Origin: Mesorhizobium sp. INR15
GTDB taxonomy: Bacteria; Pseudomonadota; Alphaproteobacteria; Rhizobiales; Rhizobiaceae
Direction: 5' to 3'
DNA length: 64,000 nt
NCBI RefSeq assembly: GCF_015500075.1
Contig: NZ_CP045496.1
Coordinates: 5,962,001-6,026,000, forward strand
Shown: piece after piece, positions 18,749-27,364 of the stretch
Numbering within the stretch: position 1 is the stretch's first letter
Layout of the letters: the number at the start of each line of letters is the position of its first letter
Translations under genes and position numbers: made by a program
The notes under the pieces: generated by a model
Databases searched by the model: none
What the model was told of the DNA's origin: nothing
The model's input: the letters and a program-made list of their open reading frames with translations, nothing else

Positions 18749-19759
18749 TCAGCCGAAGGTCACACCGCTGGTTTGTGCGCGCAATCGCGGGTCGAACGAG
18801 CGGACCGTCACCGGCCGGCTATCGAGGATTTCGAAACAGCGTGCGAGTGCGTCATCCTCGAGCCGCTGCATCGCCTCATGCGTGAAGAAGGTGAGATGCG
18901 GGAACAGGATGACGTTGTCGCGGCCGAAAAGCGCGCTCATCGGATGGCCCGATTTCGCCAAAGGTTCGACCGAATAGACGTCAAGCCCGGCGCCGCCGAT
19001 ACGCCCGGCGACGATCGCCTCGACGAGTGCCGCCTCATCGATCAGCGCGCCGCGCGAGACATTGATGATGATGGCCGAGGGTTTCAGGCAAGCGAGTTCC
19101 GCCTTGCCGATCAGGCCGCGCGTCCTGTCGTTCAGCACGCAATGGATGGAAACGAAATCGCAGGCGCGCAGCATGGCCTGCAGGTCGTCGGCCTTCTCGA
19201 TGCCGGCGGCACCCATGGTTGCGGCATCCATGCCAGGATCAAAACCAAGAACCCGCGCACGAAACCCCTGCCCGGCCATGCGCGCCATGCTGCGCCCGAT
19301 CTTGCCGCAGCCGACCAGCCCAACGGTGGCGCCGGAGATGTCACGGCCGATCCAGCGTTGCTCCGGCCAGACCCAGCCGTCGCGCGACACCGCCGCCGTG
19401 ATCGCCGGCAGCCGCCTCGCCAGCGCGATCATCAGGGCGAAGGCTCCTTCGGCAACGGTCTTCTCGGCATATTCCGGCACATTGACGACAGGAATGCCGC
19501 GCCGCATCGCCGCCTGCATGTCGATGGCATCGATGCCGACGCCATATTTCACGATGCCTTTCAGCTTCGGAGCAGCATCGATCACCGCCGCGGTGACCGG
19601 CGTGTAGCACATCAAAAGAAGGTCGGCGTCGGCAACCGCCTTGATGAGATCTGCTTCCGGAATGCCGTCCGGCAGCGTCACCAGTTCGACGCCTTGCGCC
19701 CGCAGGCCGGCATCGATGCCAGGGCATTGGAGTTCCTGATCGGTGCGCACCGCCTTCAT
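18749..19759 (-). CDS. D-isomer specific 2-hydroxyacid dehydrogenase family protein
   Basis: A 336-residue NAD-dependent dehydrogenase. The cofactor motif is GCGKIG (150-155) followed by an acidic residue in GFDP, suggesting NAD over NADP. The catalytic triad of the family is present: R236 (NVSRGALI), E265 (VYSVEP) and H288 (FPHLTFFT). It starts two bases after the stop of the aminotransferase-like gene, so the two are very probably co-transcribed. No 2-hydroxyacid is expected in the known AEP-to-acetate route, so its role is open: it could reduce a side product, recycle pyruvate/lactate pools, or act on a hydroxyphosphonate. Confidence 0.82.
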   Translation of the reverse strand: MKAVRTDQELQCPGIDAGLRAQGVELVTLPDGIPEADLIKAVADADLLLMCYTPVTAAVIDAAPKLKGIVKYGVGIDAIDMQAAMRRGIPVVNVPEYAEKTVAEGAFALMIALARRLPAITAAVSRDGWVWPEQRWIGRDISGATVGLVGCGKIGRSMARMAGQGFRARVLGFDPGMDAATMGAAGIEKADDLQAMLRACDFVSIHCVLNDRTRGLIGKAELACLKPSAIIINVSRGALIDEAALVEAIVAGRIGGAGLDVYSVEPLAKSGHPMSALFGRDNVILFPHLTFFTHEAMQRLEDDALARCFEILDSRPVTVRSFDPRLRAQTSGVTFG

Positions 19760-19761
19760 GG

Positions 19762-21123
19762 TCAGGACGCCAGCACCGCGCCCTCGACAATGTCGAGCGC
19801 GCGGTCGAGATCGGTTTTCGAAATGACCAAGGGCGGCGACAGCGTCAGCACGTTGCCCTGGCTGATCTTGAAACTCAGGCCCTGCTCGAGGCAGGCATAG
19901 AAGACGCGTTCGGCACGCTCGCGCGCCGGCTGGCGCGTGGCGCGATCCTCGACGAGCTCGACGCCGACCATCAGCCCCCTGCCCCTGACATCGCCGACAT
20001 AGGGTGAGCGCGCCATCAGGTCGCGCATACGGCCCAGCATATGCTGGCCGAGTTCGGCGGCGCGTTCAACCAGCCCTTCTTCCAGAATGATGTCGATGGT
20101 TGTCAGCGCGGCGCGCGTCGTCACCGGGTTCTTTTCATGGGTGTAATGACCGATAGCGAAGCCGCCGGTGACATCAAGATCGCGGCGCGCGATGACGGCG
20201 GCGATCGGCAGGATACCACCGCCGAGCGATTTACCGAGAACGACGATATCAGGCGTCACGCCGTCATGCTCGTGCGCGAAGAATTTCCCGGTCTTGCCAA
20301 GGCCGGTCGGAATTTCGTCGAAGATCAGCAGCGTGCCATGCCGGTCGCAGGCTTCGCGCACCGGCTTCCAGAAACCGGGCGGCGGCGGGTTGGGGGTCGC
20401 CCGCATCGGCTCGGCGACAACCGCCGCCACGTCCTGCTCACGGCCGAGCACATAGGCGATCATGTTGGCGCAGGCGAGCCCGGAGGCCTCCAGGCTATCG
20501 TGGCCATAGGGACAGCGGTAGCCATCCCAGGGCGCGACATGCTCGGTGCCGGTCATCATCGGACCGGCAATATGCGAGCGGAAGGTCGCCTCGCCGCCGA
20601 CGCTGGCGGCGCCGAAGCCGGCGCCATGGAAGGCATCCCAGAACGACACCGTCTTGAACCGGCCCGTCGCGGCACGCGCGATTTTCAGCGCGACCTCGAT
20701 GGCGTCCGAGCCACCAGTGGTGAACAGCACCTTGCCGAGATCGCCAGGCGCCAATGCAGCCAATTTTTCCGCCAGCTCGACGGCGGGTTCGCAGGTGAAA
20801 CGACGCGGAGCGAAGCAGAGATCATCAAGCTGCTTCTTGATTGCAGCGACCAGTCTCGGATGGCCATAACCAAGGTGATGCACACTGTTGCCGTGAAAAT
20901 CCATGAAGCGGCGGCCGGCGGTGTCCTCGATCCAGATGCCTTCAGCCTTGGCGATGGTCGAAAGGCAAGGACTGGACAGGCTCTGGTGCATGAACGCGGC
21001 CGCATCGCGATCGAGCAAGCCGCGAATGCGGTGATCGTCCTGCCCAGCATCCCAGCGGCCACGCGCCGCTGTCGTGTTGGAATCGCCCTCGGTATGCACA
21101 AGCTCGGATATCGTCGCCATCAT
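19762..21123 (-). CDS. pbfA: Class III aminotransferase-fold PLP enzyme, probable (R)-1-hydroxy-2-aminoethylphosphonate ammonia-lyase
   Basis: A 453-residue PLP enzyme of fold type I. The Schiff-base lysine is K298 (VLGKSLGGG), with D269 (IFDEIPTG) contacting the pyridine nitrogen and TTGGSDAIEVAL (135-146) binding phosphate. Generic annotation would be a class III aminotransferase. A family of such proteins in phn clusters, PbfA, was shown to convert (R)-1-hydroxy-2-aminoethylphosphonate to phosphonoacetaldehyde and ammonia; position next to phnW, phnA and phnY supports that assignment here by context, not by motif. Two consecutive ATGs exist (21123 and 21120), and the GGAG sequence is better spaced for the second. 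It lies 70 bases after phnY. Confidence 0.7.
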   Translation of the reverse strand: MMATISELVHTEGDSNTTAARGRWDAGQDDHRIRGLLDRDAAAFMHQSLSSPCLSTIAKAEGIWIEDTAGRRFMDFHGNSVHHLGYGHPRLVAAIKKQLDDLCFAPRRFTCEPAVELAEKLAALAPGDLGKVLFTTGGSDAIEVALKIARAATGRFKTVSFWDAFHGAGFGAASVGGEATFRSHIAGPMMTGTEHVAPWDGYRCPYGHDSLEASGLACANMIAYVLGREQDVAAVVAEPMRATPNPPPPGFWKPVREACDRHGTLLIFDEIPTGLGKTGKFFAHEHDGVTPDIVVLGKSLGGGILPIAAVIARRDLDVTGGFAIGHYTHEKNPVTTRAALTTIDIILEEGLVERAAELGQHMLGRMRDLMARSPYVGDVRGRGLMVGVELVEDRATRQPARERAERVFYACLEQGLSFKISQGNVLTLSPPLVISKTDLDRALDIVEGAVLAS

Positions 21124-21193
21124 GGTCTCCGAAACGCGAATGAGGGAGCGTCGACCGCTCCCTCGGTTTGCCGTGCGAGTCGTTGCGGCAGGG

Positions 21194-22651
21194 TCAGGCC
21201 CAAGGCAGCGAAAACGTCTTCACATTGGTGTAGCTCTTCATCGCTTCGATGACGCCTTCCTTGTAGCCATTGCCCGAATCCTTGATGCCACCGAAGGGCG
21301 ACATCTCGATGCGGTAGCCCGGCACTTCCCAGATGTTGACCGTGCCAACCTGCAGGCCGGCGATGTATTTCTGCATGCGGCGGAAATCATTGGTGCAGAC
21401 GCCCGACGACAGGCCGAAGGCGGTCGAGTTGGACAGCGCGATCAGCGCCTCGTCATCATCCGGCGCACGCACGATCGGAATGATCGGCCCGAACGTCTCT
21501 TCCATCACCAGCTCGGATGAATGCGGCACGCGGTCGATAACGATCGGCGGCAGCAGCGCGCCCTGACGACCGGGGTTGTAGAGGATTTCAGCGCCCTGTT
21601 CGGCGGCCATGTGAACACGGGCCTCGAACAGTGCCGCCGCCTTCTCATGCACGACAGTGCCGAGGTCTGTCGTGCGGTCCATAGGATCGCCGAAGCGGAT
21701 TTTCTTCGCCCGCTCCAGCACCAGCGGCACGAAGCGGTCGGCAACGCTTTCCTGGCACAGGATGCGCTTGACCGCTGTGCAGCGCTGGCCGGAGTTCTTC
21801 GTGGCCCCTGCGACCGCGAGATCAGCCGCCCTGGCCAGATCATCGTCGGAGAGATCGTTGAGGATGATCAGCGGATCGTTGCCGCCGAGTTCCAGCACCT
21901 GGCGTTTGTAACCAGCGGTGCGGGCAATCATCTTGCCGACCGGCACGCCCCCGGTGAAAGTGATCAGGTCGATGTGCTCATTGGTGATCATCTCGTTGCC
22001 GATGTCCGTCGGCCAGCCGGTCACCACCGACAGCATCTCCGGCGGCAGGCCGGCTTCGTAGAGAATGTCGGCCAGCAGCAGTGCCGTCATCGGCGTCAGT
22101 TCGGTGGGCTTCACCACCACGCAATTGTTGGTGGCGATTGCCGGTGCCACCTTGTGCGACACCATGTTGAGCGGATGGTTGAACGGCGTGATCGCCGAGA
22201 TCGCCTTCAGCGGCTCGCGCGTGGTGAAGATCTTGCGCGCCTTGCCGTGCGGGGTGAGATCACAGGAGAATATCTGGCCGTCATCCTGGATGCACATCTG
22301 CGCCGACAGGGTGAACACGTCATAGGCGCGGCCGACTTCATAGAGCGAATCTGATTTGGAGATACCGAGCTCGAGCGTGATGAGATCGGAGATTTCCTCC
22401 TTGCGCGCCGACAGCGCTTCGGCGGTGCGAAACAGGATCTGCTGGCGCTCGTAACGCGTCAGCTTCGACTTGTAGCCTGCAGCGATCTCGAACGCCTGAC
22501 GGGCATGCTCGGCGCGGCCGGCCGGGACAGTGCCGACGACAGTGTCGTTCCAGGGATAGCGCACCTCTACGACGCCGTCGGCATCGACCTTCTTGCCGGC
22601 AATGCGCATCGGCTCGTGGCGAACTTTGATGGAGGGATCGAGTTGGGTCAT
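21194..22651 (-). CDS. phnY: Phosphonoacetaldehyde dehydrogenase PhnY
   Basis: A 485-residue aldehyde dehydrogenase that would oxidise phosphonoacetaldehyde to phosphonoacetate with NAD. The catalytic cysteine is C291 (NSGQRCTAVKR), preceded by R290, which binds the phosphonate in Sinorhizobium PhnY. The general base E254 (LELGGNDP) and N158-H159 (PFNHP) are present. ATG 22651 is chosen; the longer frame would start inside the palindromic intergenic element. It follows phnA on the same strand after 231 bases containing that element, and precedes pbfA. Together with PhnW and PhnA it makes the hydrolytic route AEP to acetate plus phosphate. Confidence 0.9.
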   Translation of the reverse strand: MTQLDPSIKVRHEPMRIAGKKVDADGVVEVRYPWNDTVVGTVPAGRAEHARQAFEIAAGYKSKLTRYERQQILFRTAEALSARKEEISDLITLELGISKSDSLYEVGRAYDVFTLSAQMCIQDDGQIFSCDLTPHGKARKIFTTREPLKAISAITPFNHPLNMVSHKVAPAIATNNCVVVKPTELTPMTALLLADILYEAGLPPEMLSVVTGWPTDIGNEMITNEHIDLITFTGGVPVGKMIARTAGYKRQVLELGGNDPLIILNDLSDDDLARAADLAVAGATKNSGQRCTAVKRILCQESVADRFVPLVLERAKKIRFGDPMDRTTDLGTVVHEKAAALFEARVHMAAEQGAEILYNPGRQGALLPPIVIDRVPHSSELVMEETFGPIIPIVRAPDDDEALIALSNSTAFGLSSGVCTNDFRRMQKYIAGLQVGTVNIWEVPGYRIEMSPFGGIKDSGNGYKEGVIEAMKSYTNVKTFSLPWA

Positions 22652-22690
22652 GGGCTCTGCTCCGGCAGATTCTTGTTGCGGCGGAGGATC

Positions 22691-22867
22691 GACCCCCACT
22701 CCGGCCCTTCGGGCCACCTCTCCCCCGATCGACGGGGGAGAGGAAGTTCGGCAACGTCAGCGCCCGATTGTTTCCTAGCCCAAGCGCGGACGAATCCGCT
22801 TGGCGCCTTTCCTCTCCCCCGTCGATCGGGGGAGAGGTGCGGAGCGAAGCGAGGCGGAGTGGGGGTC
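22691..22867. repeat. Palindromic GC-rich intergenic element (MITE-like)
   Basis: Two inverted arms, 22691-22743 and 22811-22867, begin and end with GACCCCCACTCC / GGAGTGGGGGTC. Each also contains a smaller hairpin built on CCTCTCCCCC and GGGGGAGAGG around a GATCGAC or GTCGATC loop. A core of about 67 bases lies between them. The arms differ by small substitutions in the middle. No transposase is present. Elements of this look are common between genes in Rhizobiales genomes. It sits inside the phn operon between phnA and phnY and would fold into a long mRNA hairpin. Confidence 0.8.
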
Positions 22868-22882
22868 GACATTTGGCTCAGC

Positions 22883-24139
22883 CTACGCCAATGCCGCCGC
22901 CATGGTCGCGTAGTAGAAGGCGTCGAAATTGCGCAGCGTCGGTTCGTTCGGCAGGTCCGGCAGCACGCGGTTGACGATGAACGGCACGGTCTGCTCGGTC
23001 AGACCTCCATGCGAGCGCAGCGGTTCGTTGAGCGCAGCAAGATCATGCCGGTGCTCGCTGGTGCCGATCGTCTTGTTCTCGGTCGAGATGAGCACGATGT
23101 CGCCGATGCGGTCGGCCGGAAGTTCGAAGCGTTCGCAGGCCGTCGGGCTGTCGACGACGAGCATGATGCCGTCGATCTTGGCCAGGCGCGCCATGATGCC
23201 GGCCTGATCCGCACCATCAGGCAGATAGGCGGTGGCGAAGGAGCCGAGCGCGCCGTGGTGTACGACATAGGGATCGGTGATCGGCAGGATGACGCGGGCG
23301 GCGTCCTTGCCCAGCCACTCGTCGAGCAGGTCCTGCACATAGACCACGTCAGGCGAACCATCCTGCTTGTGCTTTGGCTTCATGCCGTGGTCGGCGGTGA
23401 CGACGATCGCAGCACCCAGCGCATCGAGCTCGGTCAGGTACTTGTCGAACATTTCGTAGAAGGCATTGGCCTGCGGCACGCCCGGCGCGTATTTGTGCTG
23501 CACATAGTCGGTGGTGGTCAGGTACATGATATCGGGGCGGAATTCCTTCAGCAGCTGAACGCCGGCGGCGAAGACGAATTCCGACAGTTCGGCCGAATAG
23601 ACTTCCGGCACCGGCAGTCCGAAATGCCTCGATGCATTGTCGATGCCGTGCTCGGCCTTGGTCGTGGTGTCCGACTTTTCCGCCGAGAAGCACAGCGCGC
23701 GGCCCTCATCGAAAGCGAGCCCCTTGCCGAGCAGCGCGCGCAGCTTGTCCTTCGCGGTCACCACCGCCACCTTGGCGCCGGCATCGTAGAAAGCCTGGAA
23801 GATGGTCGGCGCGCGCAGGAAGCGCGGGTCGTTCATCATCACTTCCTTGCCGGTCTCACGCTCGTAGAGGTAATTGCCGCAGATACCATGCACTGACGGC
23901 GGCCGGCCGGTGGCGATCGACAGGTTGTTGGGATTGGTGAAGCTCGGGATGACCGAATGCGCGAAACGCACCGTCCCCTTCGCCTTGATCTTGACCAAGG
24001 CGGGCATCAACCCTGCCTTGATAGCCTCATCGAGATAGGCCGGCTCGCAGCCGTCAAGGCAGATCGCGATGGCCGGCACACGCGGCCAGGCATAGGTGCG
24101 GCCGTTGACGGCGACATTGATGGGAGACATCTGGTTCAT
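22883..24139 (-). CDS. phnA: Phosphonoacetate hydrolase PhnA
   Basis: A 418-residue alkaline-phosphatase-superfamily enzyme that cleaves the C-P bond of phosphonoacetate to acetate and phosphate. Zinc ligand and nucleophile positions agree with the characterised Sinorhizobium enzyme: D29 (CLDGCEP), nucleophile T68 (SFTNPNN), D211 and H215 (DYVQHKY), D250-H251 (VVTADHGMKPK), and a later histidine in SHGGLTEQ. ATG 24139 has GAGG about 8 bases upstream; longer starts overlap phnW. It lies 26 bases after phnW, so both are in one operon. This PhnA is unrelated to the small E. coli protein of the same name. Confidence 0.93.
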   Translation of the reverse strand: MNQMSPINVAVNGRTYAWPRVPAIAICLDGCEPAYLDEAIKAGLMPALVKIKAKGTVRFAHSVIPSFTNPNNLSIATGRPPSVHGICGNYLYERETGKEVMMNDPRFLRAPTIFQAFYDAGAKVAVVTAKDKLRALLGKGLAFDEGRALCFSAEKSDTTTKAEHGIDNASRHFGLPVPEVYSAELSEFVFAAGVQLLKEFRPDIMYLTTTDYVQHKYAPGVPQANAFYEMFDKYLTELDALGAAIVVTADHGMKPKHKQDGSPDVVYVQDLLDEWLGKDAARVILPITDPYVVHHGALGSFATAYLPDGADQAGIMARLAKIDGIMLVVDSPTACERFELPADRIGDIVLISTENKTIGTSEHRHDLAALNEPLRSHGGLTEQTVPFIVNRVLPDLPNEPTLRNFDAFYYATMAAALA

Positions 24140-24165
24140 CGAAGAATCCTCAAAATCCTGCCGCC

Positions 24166-25365
24166 TCAAGCGGCGAGTTTGGCGCGCTCAGCTATTGCCG
24201 CGGCGGGTGGAGCGGCGGTGTCGACGCCCATTTCTTGAAGGGATTGCGCCGCCGCGTCGACGACGCGGCGCATGACATGCTCGTCCATCTGGCCGATGCA
24301 GCCGACGCGGAAGGAGTCGACGGCGGTCAGCTTGCCCGGATAGATGATGAAGCCCTTGTCCTTCATCAGATCGTAGAAACGGTCGAAGGCGAAATTGGCA
24401 TGGGCCGGGTTGAAGAAGGTCACGATGATCGGCGACAGCCAGCGGTCCTTGAGCAGCGTCTCGAAGCCGAGTTCGCGCATCCCGGCCACCATGACGTCGC
24501 GGTTTCTGGTGTAGCGGCCGCCACGGCCAGCGACGCCGCCTTCAGCCTCATGCTGACGCAGCGCTTCGAGGAAAGCGGCGACGACATGCGTCGGCGGCGT
24601 ATAGCGCCACTGGCCGGTCTTGTTCATATGCGCCCACTGCGCGTGGACATCGAGCGACAGCGAATGGCTCCTGCCCTTGGCGGCCTCGAGTTCGCTCTTG
24701 CGGGCGATGATGAAACCGAAGCCAGGCACGCCCTCGATGCATTTGTTGGCGGACGAGACCATCGCTTCATAGCGGATCTCGTTGACGTCGAGCGCGACGG
24801 CCCCGAATGCACTCATGGAATCGACCAGCAGCTTGCGGCCCTTGGCATGGACAGCTTCCGCGATCTCGGCGACCGGGTTGAGAATGCCGGAGCTTGTCTC
24901 GCAATGGATGGCGATGACATGGGTGATGGCATGGTCGGCCTCGAGTGCCGCCGCCACCTCGTCGCCGCGCGGCGGCAGGTAGTCACCCTTGTCGATCAGC
25001 GTGTAGGCACGGCCGAGATACTGCATGGTTTGCGCGGCGCGCAGGCCGTAGGCGCCGTTGGCCAGCACCAGCACCTTGCCATCCCTGGGCACGAACGAAC
25101 CGAGCATTGCCTCGACGCAGAAGGAGCCGCTGCCTTGCATCGGCACGCAGTCGAAGTCACCGTTGGTGTCGCCGGTCAAGGCGAGGAGCCGGCGCCGCAT
25201 GTCTGATGTCATGGCGCGGAAGTCGCCGTCCCAAGATCCCCAGTCGCGCAGCATCGCCTGCTTGACCGAATAGGCAGTGGTCAGCGGTCCAGGGGTGAGC
25301 AGGTAGGGCTCGCCCAGCGCCGGCGTGGCCAGCGGCTCCGCGGCAAATTTCGTCTCGGCGAGCAT
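24166..25365 (-). CDS. phnW: 2-aminoethylphosphonate-pyruvate transaminase PhnW
   Basis: A 399-residue class V aminotransferase converting 2-aminoethylphosphonate plus pyruvate to phosphonoacetaldehyde plus alanine. The N-terminal LLTPGPLTTAYSVKQAML is typical of PhnW, D182 (LVDSMSAFGA) contacts the cofactor ring, and the PLP lysine is K208 (SSANKCIEG). ATG 25365 has GGAGGACAAC directly upstream; earlier in-frame starts lie in the AT-rich promoter region. The protein is about 30 residues longer than classical PhnW because of an alanine-rich C-terminal tail. It is the first gene of the phnW-phnA-phnY-pbfA run. Confidence 0.93.
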   Translation of the reverse strand: MLAETKFAAEPLATPALGEPYLLTPGPLTTAYSVKQAMLRDWGSWDGDFRAMTSDMRRRLLALTGDTNGDFDCVPMQGSGSFCVEAMLGSFVPRDGKVLVLANGAYGLRAAQTMQYLGRAYTLIDKGDYLPPRGDEVAAALEADHAITHVIAIHCETSSGILNPVAEIAEAVHAKGRKLLVDSMSAFGAVALDVNEIRYEAMVSSANKCIEGVPGFGFIIARKSELEAAKGRSHSLSLDVHAQWAHMNKTGQWRYTPPTHVVAAFLEALRQHEAEGGVAGRGGRYTRNRDVMVAGMRELGFETLLKDRWLSPIIVTFFNPAHANFAFDRFYDLMKDKGFIIYPGKLTAVDSFRVGCIGQMDEHVMRRVVDAAAQSLQEMGVDTAAPPAAAIAERAKLAA

Positions 25366-25426
25366 GTTGTCCTCCGACAGATCACTGCTTTTGTGTGGCT
25401 GTATTCTTGGCTTGAACGACATATTT

Positions 25427-25471
25427 GTAAAATCGTTATTTTGTATTGATGTATCGATTCTGACGATACAT
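25427..25471 (-). promoter_or_regulatory. phnW promoter region with LysR-type dyad
   Basis: ATGTATCG (25449-25456) and CGATACAT (25464-25471) form a perfect dyad with 7 bases between. The centre contains ATC-N9-GAT (25453-25467), the classical T-N11-A arrangement bound by LysR regulators. Downstream toward phnW is GTAAAATC (25427-25434), also found upstream of phnS. The dyad is about 85 bases before the phnW start, a usual LysR activation distance. The LysR gene at 27365 is the obvious candidate binder, which is inference. Confidence 0.6.
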
Positions 25472-25505
25472 GAGATTACCGACACCATCGAGCAGTGCTG
25501 ACCCG

Positions 25506-27212
25506 TCAAGCCAGCGCCGTTGCCATCGCATCGGCGCGGTCACCGCCCGTCGCCAGCCGGCTTTCAAGCAGATCACCGCTCTGCGTCAGCAAAGGGTAGG
25601 CGACCGACGCCATCAGCGAGTTGATCTCCTTCAATGCCCGCACCGCTTCCAGATGGATGTCGCTGGTATCGATGCTTTGTGACGCTCCAGATTGCAGGCG
25701 CTTGAGATGGCGATCGTGGCTTGCGCGTTCCAGCTTGCGCATCCGCTCCTTCTCGACGACGAGTTGCCGCGCCGAATCGAGATCGCTCGACACCAGCACG
25801 TTGAGTGCAAGCTGCATGTTGGCCATGACACGGTTATGAAGCCCGGTAAGCTCGCCCCATCCCTCGCGTGAGAAGCGCAGTTTCTGGTCCTGCAGTTCCT
25901 GTGTGAGCACGAGCAGGTTCTTGGCGACGATATCGCCGGCGCGTTCCAGACTGATGGCGAAGTCGGTCAGTTCGATGCCGCGCTGCGCCTCGGCGGCCGT
26001 CATGGTGCCGCGATTCACTTCGGCGATGTAGAGCTTGATATCGGTATGGGCGCGGTTGACCTCTTCATCGAGTTTCTGCGCTTGGCGTATCTGGTCCGCC
26101 GTGCCACCGTCGAAGAAATCCATCACCGGACGCAGCATGATTTCGACGACCTCGCCCATGCGCAGCAGTTCGCGCGTGGCGCTTGCCAAAGCCAGGCCCG
26201 GCGTGCGCATGACGGTACGGTCCAAAGCGCTGGCGCGACGCGACATCAGATCAGTGGTTTCGGCCGATTTCGACGCCGGCCTGTCGGCGATCAACAGGGT
26301 GACCAGTCGTTCGACCACGCCCGTGAAGGGCAGGCAGCAGGCAATCAGCGCCAGATTGAAGGCGAAATGCAGATTGACAAGTTGCCGCCCTTCGGTCGCG
26401 CCAAACAGATACGCGGGAAACACAACGGCTTGAAGCGCAAACAAAGTGACGAGCGCCGCCGTGCCGCGGAAGACCAGATTGCCGAGCGGAATGCGGCGCG
26501 CGTCGATTGGCTGGCCGCGCGTCAGCCATACCGCGATCAGCGCCCCACCGAAATTCGCGCCAAGGATGAAGGACAGGCCGACCTCGACAGGCAGAAGGCC
26601 TTGCGCGGCAAGCGTGACGAACAGAAGGATGGCCGCGACGCTGGAATGTATCAACCAGGTGAACAGCGCGGCGGCGGCAAAGGCGGTAAAAAAGTCCGCG
26701 CGCAGGTACGAAATCACCACTGGAAGCAACGCACTTTGCCGCATCGGCGCTGTTGCCTCGCCGATCATGTGAAGTGACAAGAGCACGAAGGCCATTCCCA
26801 TGAGGATGCGCCCGCCTTGCTTTACGCCACGCCCCTCGAATTTCAGGAACATCGTACCGCCAACCAGGATCAGCGCCGGCACCAGCCAGCCAAGATCGAA
26901 CGACAGCACCTGCACCACCAAAGCAGAACCGACATCGGCGCCGAGCAGGATGGCCAATCCGGTGGACACCGAAACAATGCCGGTGGCGGCAAATCCCGCC
27001 GCCAAGATGGCGACAGCGGTGGAGCTTTGCAGCAGCACGGCCAGCGCCATGCCCGCGCTGGCCGAGGCAAACCGTCCGCCTTTGGCTTGTCTTACGGCGT
27101 TGCGCAGCGCAGGGCCGCAGGCACGTTCAACGCCAGTGCGCACCATGCGCACCGCCCAAAGCAACAACATGACGGCGCCCGCCAGATGCAGCAGGATCAT
27201 GGAGAATTGCAT
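25506..27212 (-). CDS. Na/Pi-cotransporter family protein with PhoU-like C-terminal domain
   Basis: A 568-residue membrane protein. The N-terminal about 310 residues have eight to nine hydrophobic segments with the two repeated Na/Pi-cotransporter motifs (GMALAVLLQSSTAVAIL near residue 55 and LIHSSVAAILLFV near 185; the QSS and HSS serines are the hallmark). The C-terminal about 230 residues are helical and PhoU-like. ATG 27212 has GGAGG upstream. It lies between phnW and the LysR gene, and its stop is 140 bases before phnW on the same strand. In this context it may move the phosphate released from phosphonates; export is plausible when aminophosphonate serves as carbon or nitrogen source. 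Confidence 0.87.
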   Translation of the reverse strand: MQFSMILLHLAGAVMLLLWAVRMVRTGVERACGPALRNAVRQAKGGRFASASAGMALAVLLQSSTAVAILAAGFAATGIVSVSTGLAILLGADVGSALVVQVLSFDLGWLVPALILVGGTMFLKFEGRGVKQGGRILMGMAFVLLSLHMIGEATAPMRQSALLPVVISYLRADFFTAFAAAALFTWLIHSSVAAILLFVTLAAQGLLPVEVGLSFILGANFGGALIAVWLTRGQPIDARRIPLGNLVFRGTAALVTLFALQAVVFPAYLFGATEGRQLVNLHFAFNLALIACCLPFTGVVERLVTLLIADRPASKSAETTDLMSRRASALDRTVMRTPGLALASATRELLRMGEVVEIMLRPVMDFFDGGTADQIRQAQKLDEEVNRAHTDIKLYIAEVNRGTMTAAEAQRGIELTDFAISLERAGDIVAKNLLVLTQELQDQKLRFSREGWGELTGLHNRVMANMQLALNVLVSSDLDSARQLVVEKERMRKLERASHDRHLKRLQSGASQSIDTSDIHLEAVRALKEINSLMASVAYPLLTQSGDLLESRLATGGDRADAMATALA

Positions 27213-27255
27213 GTTAAGCCTCCGGCCTTTTGGCCGGCAATCGCGTCGACCTTAT

Positions 27256-27293
27256 CTTAGGCTGAGGGCAGCCTAAGCATAAGTCAAATCGTT
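27256..27293. promoter_or_regulatory. Divergent control region of Na/Pi transporter and LysR genes
   Basis: CTTAGGCTG (27256-27264) and CAGCCTAAG (27269-27277) make a perfect 9-bp hairpin with a four-base loop, about 45 bases upstream of the Na/Pi gene start, so it would lie in that gene's leader or act as an operator. Next to it is GTCAAATCGTT (27283-27293), close to the GTAAAATCGTT present upstream of phnW. The region is 152 bases between divergent genes. Confidence 0.45.
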
Positions 27294-27364
27294 GATTCCT
27301 ATCTTTCAGTTATTCTGACTTATGATAGATTGGACGCGAAAGTCTCAATCTCGAAGGTGAAACG

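Noticed and set aside
22691..22867. Possible CRISPR or insertion sequence in the palindromic region
   Set aside because: There are only two inverted arms, no regular spacers, no transposase and no target duplication that I can see.
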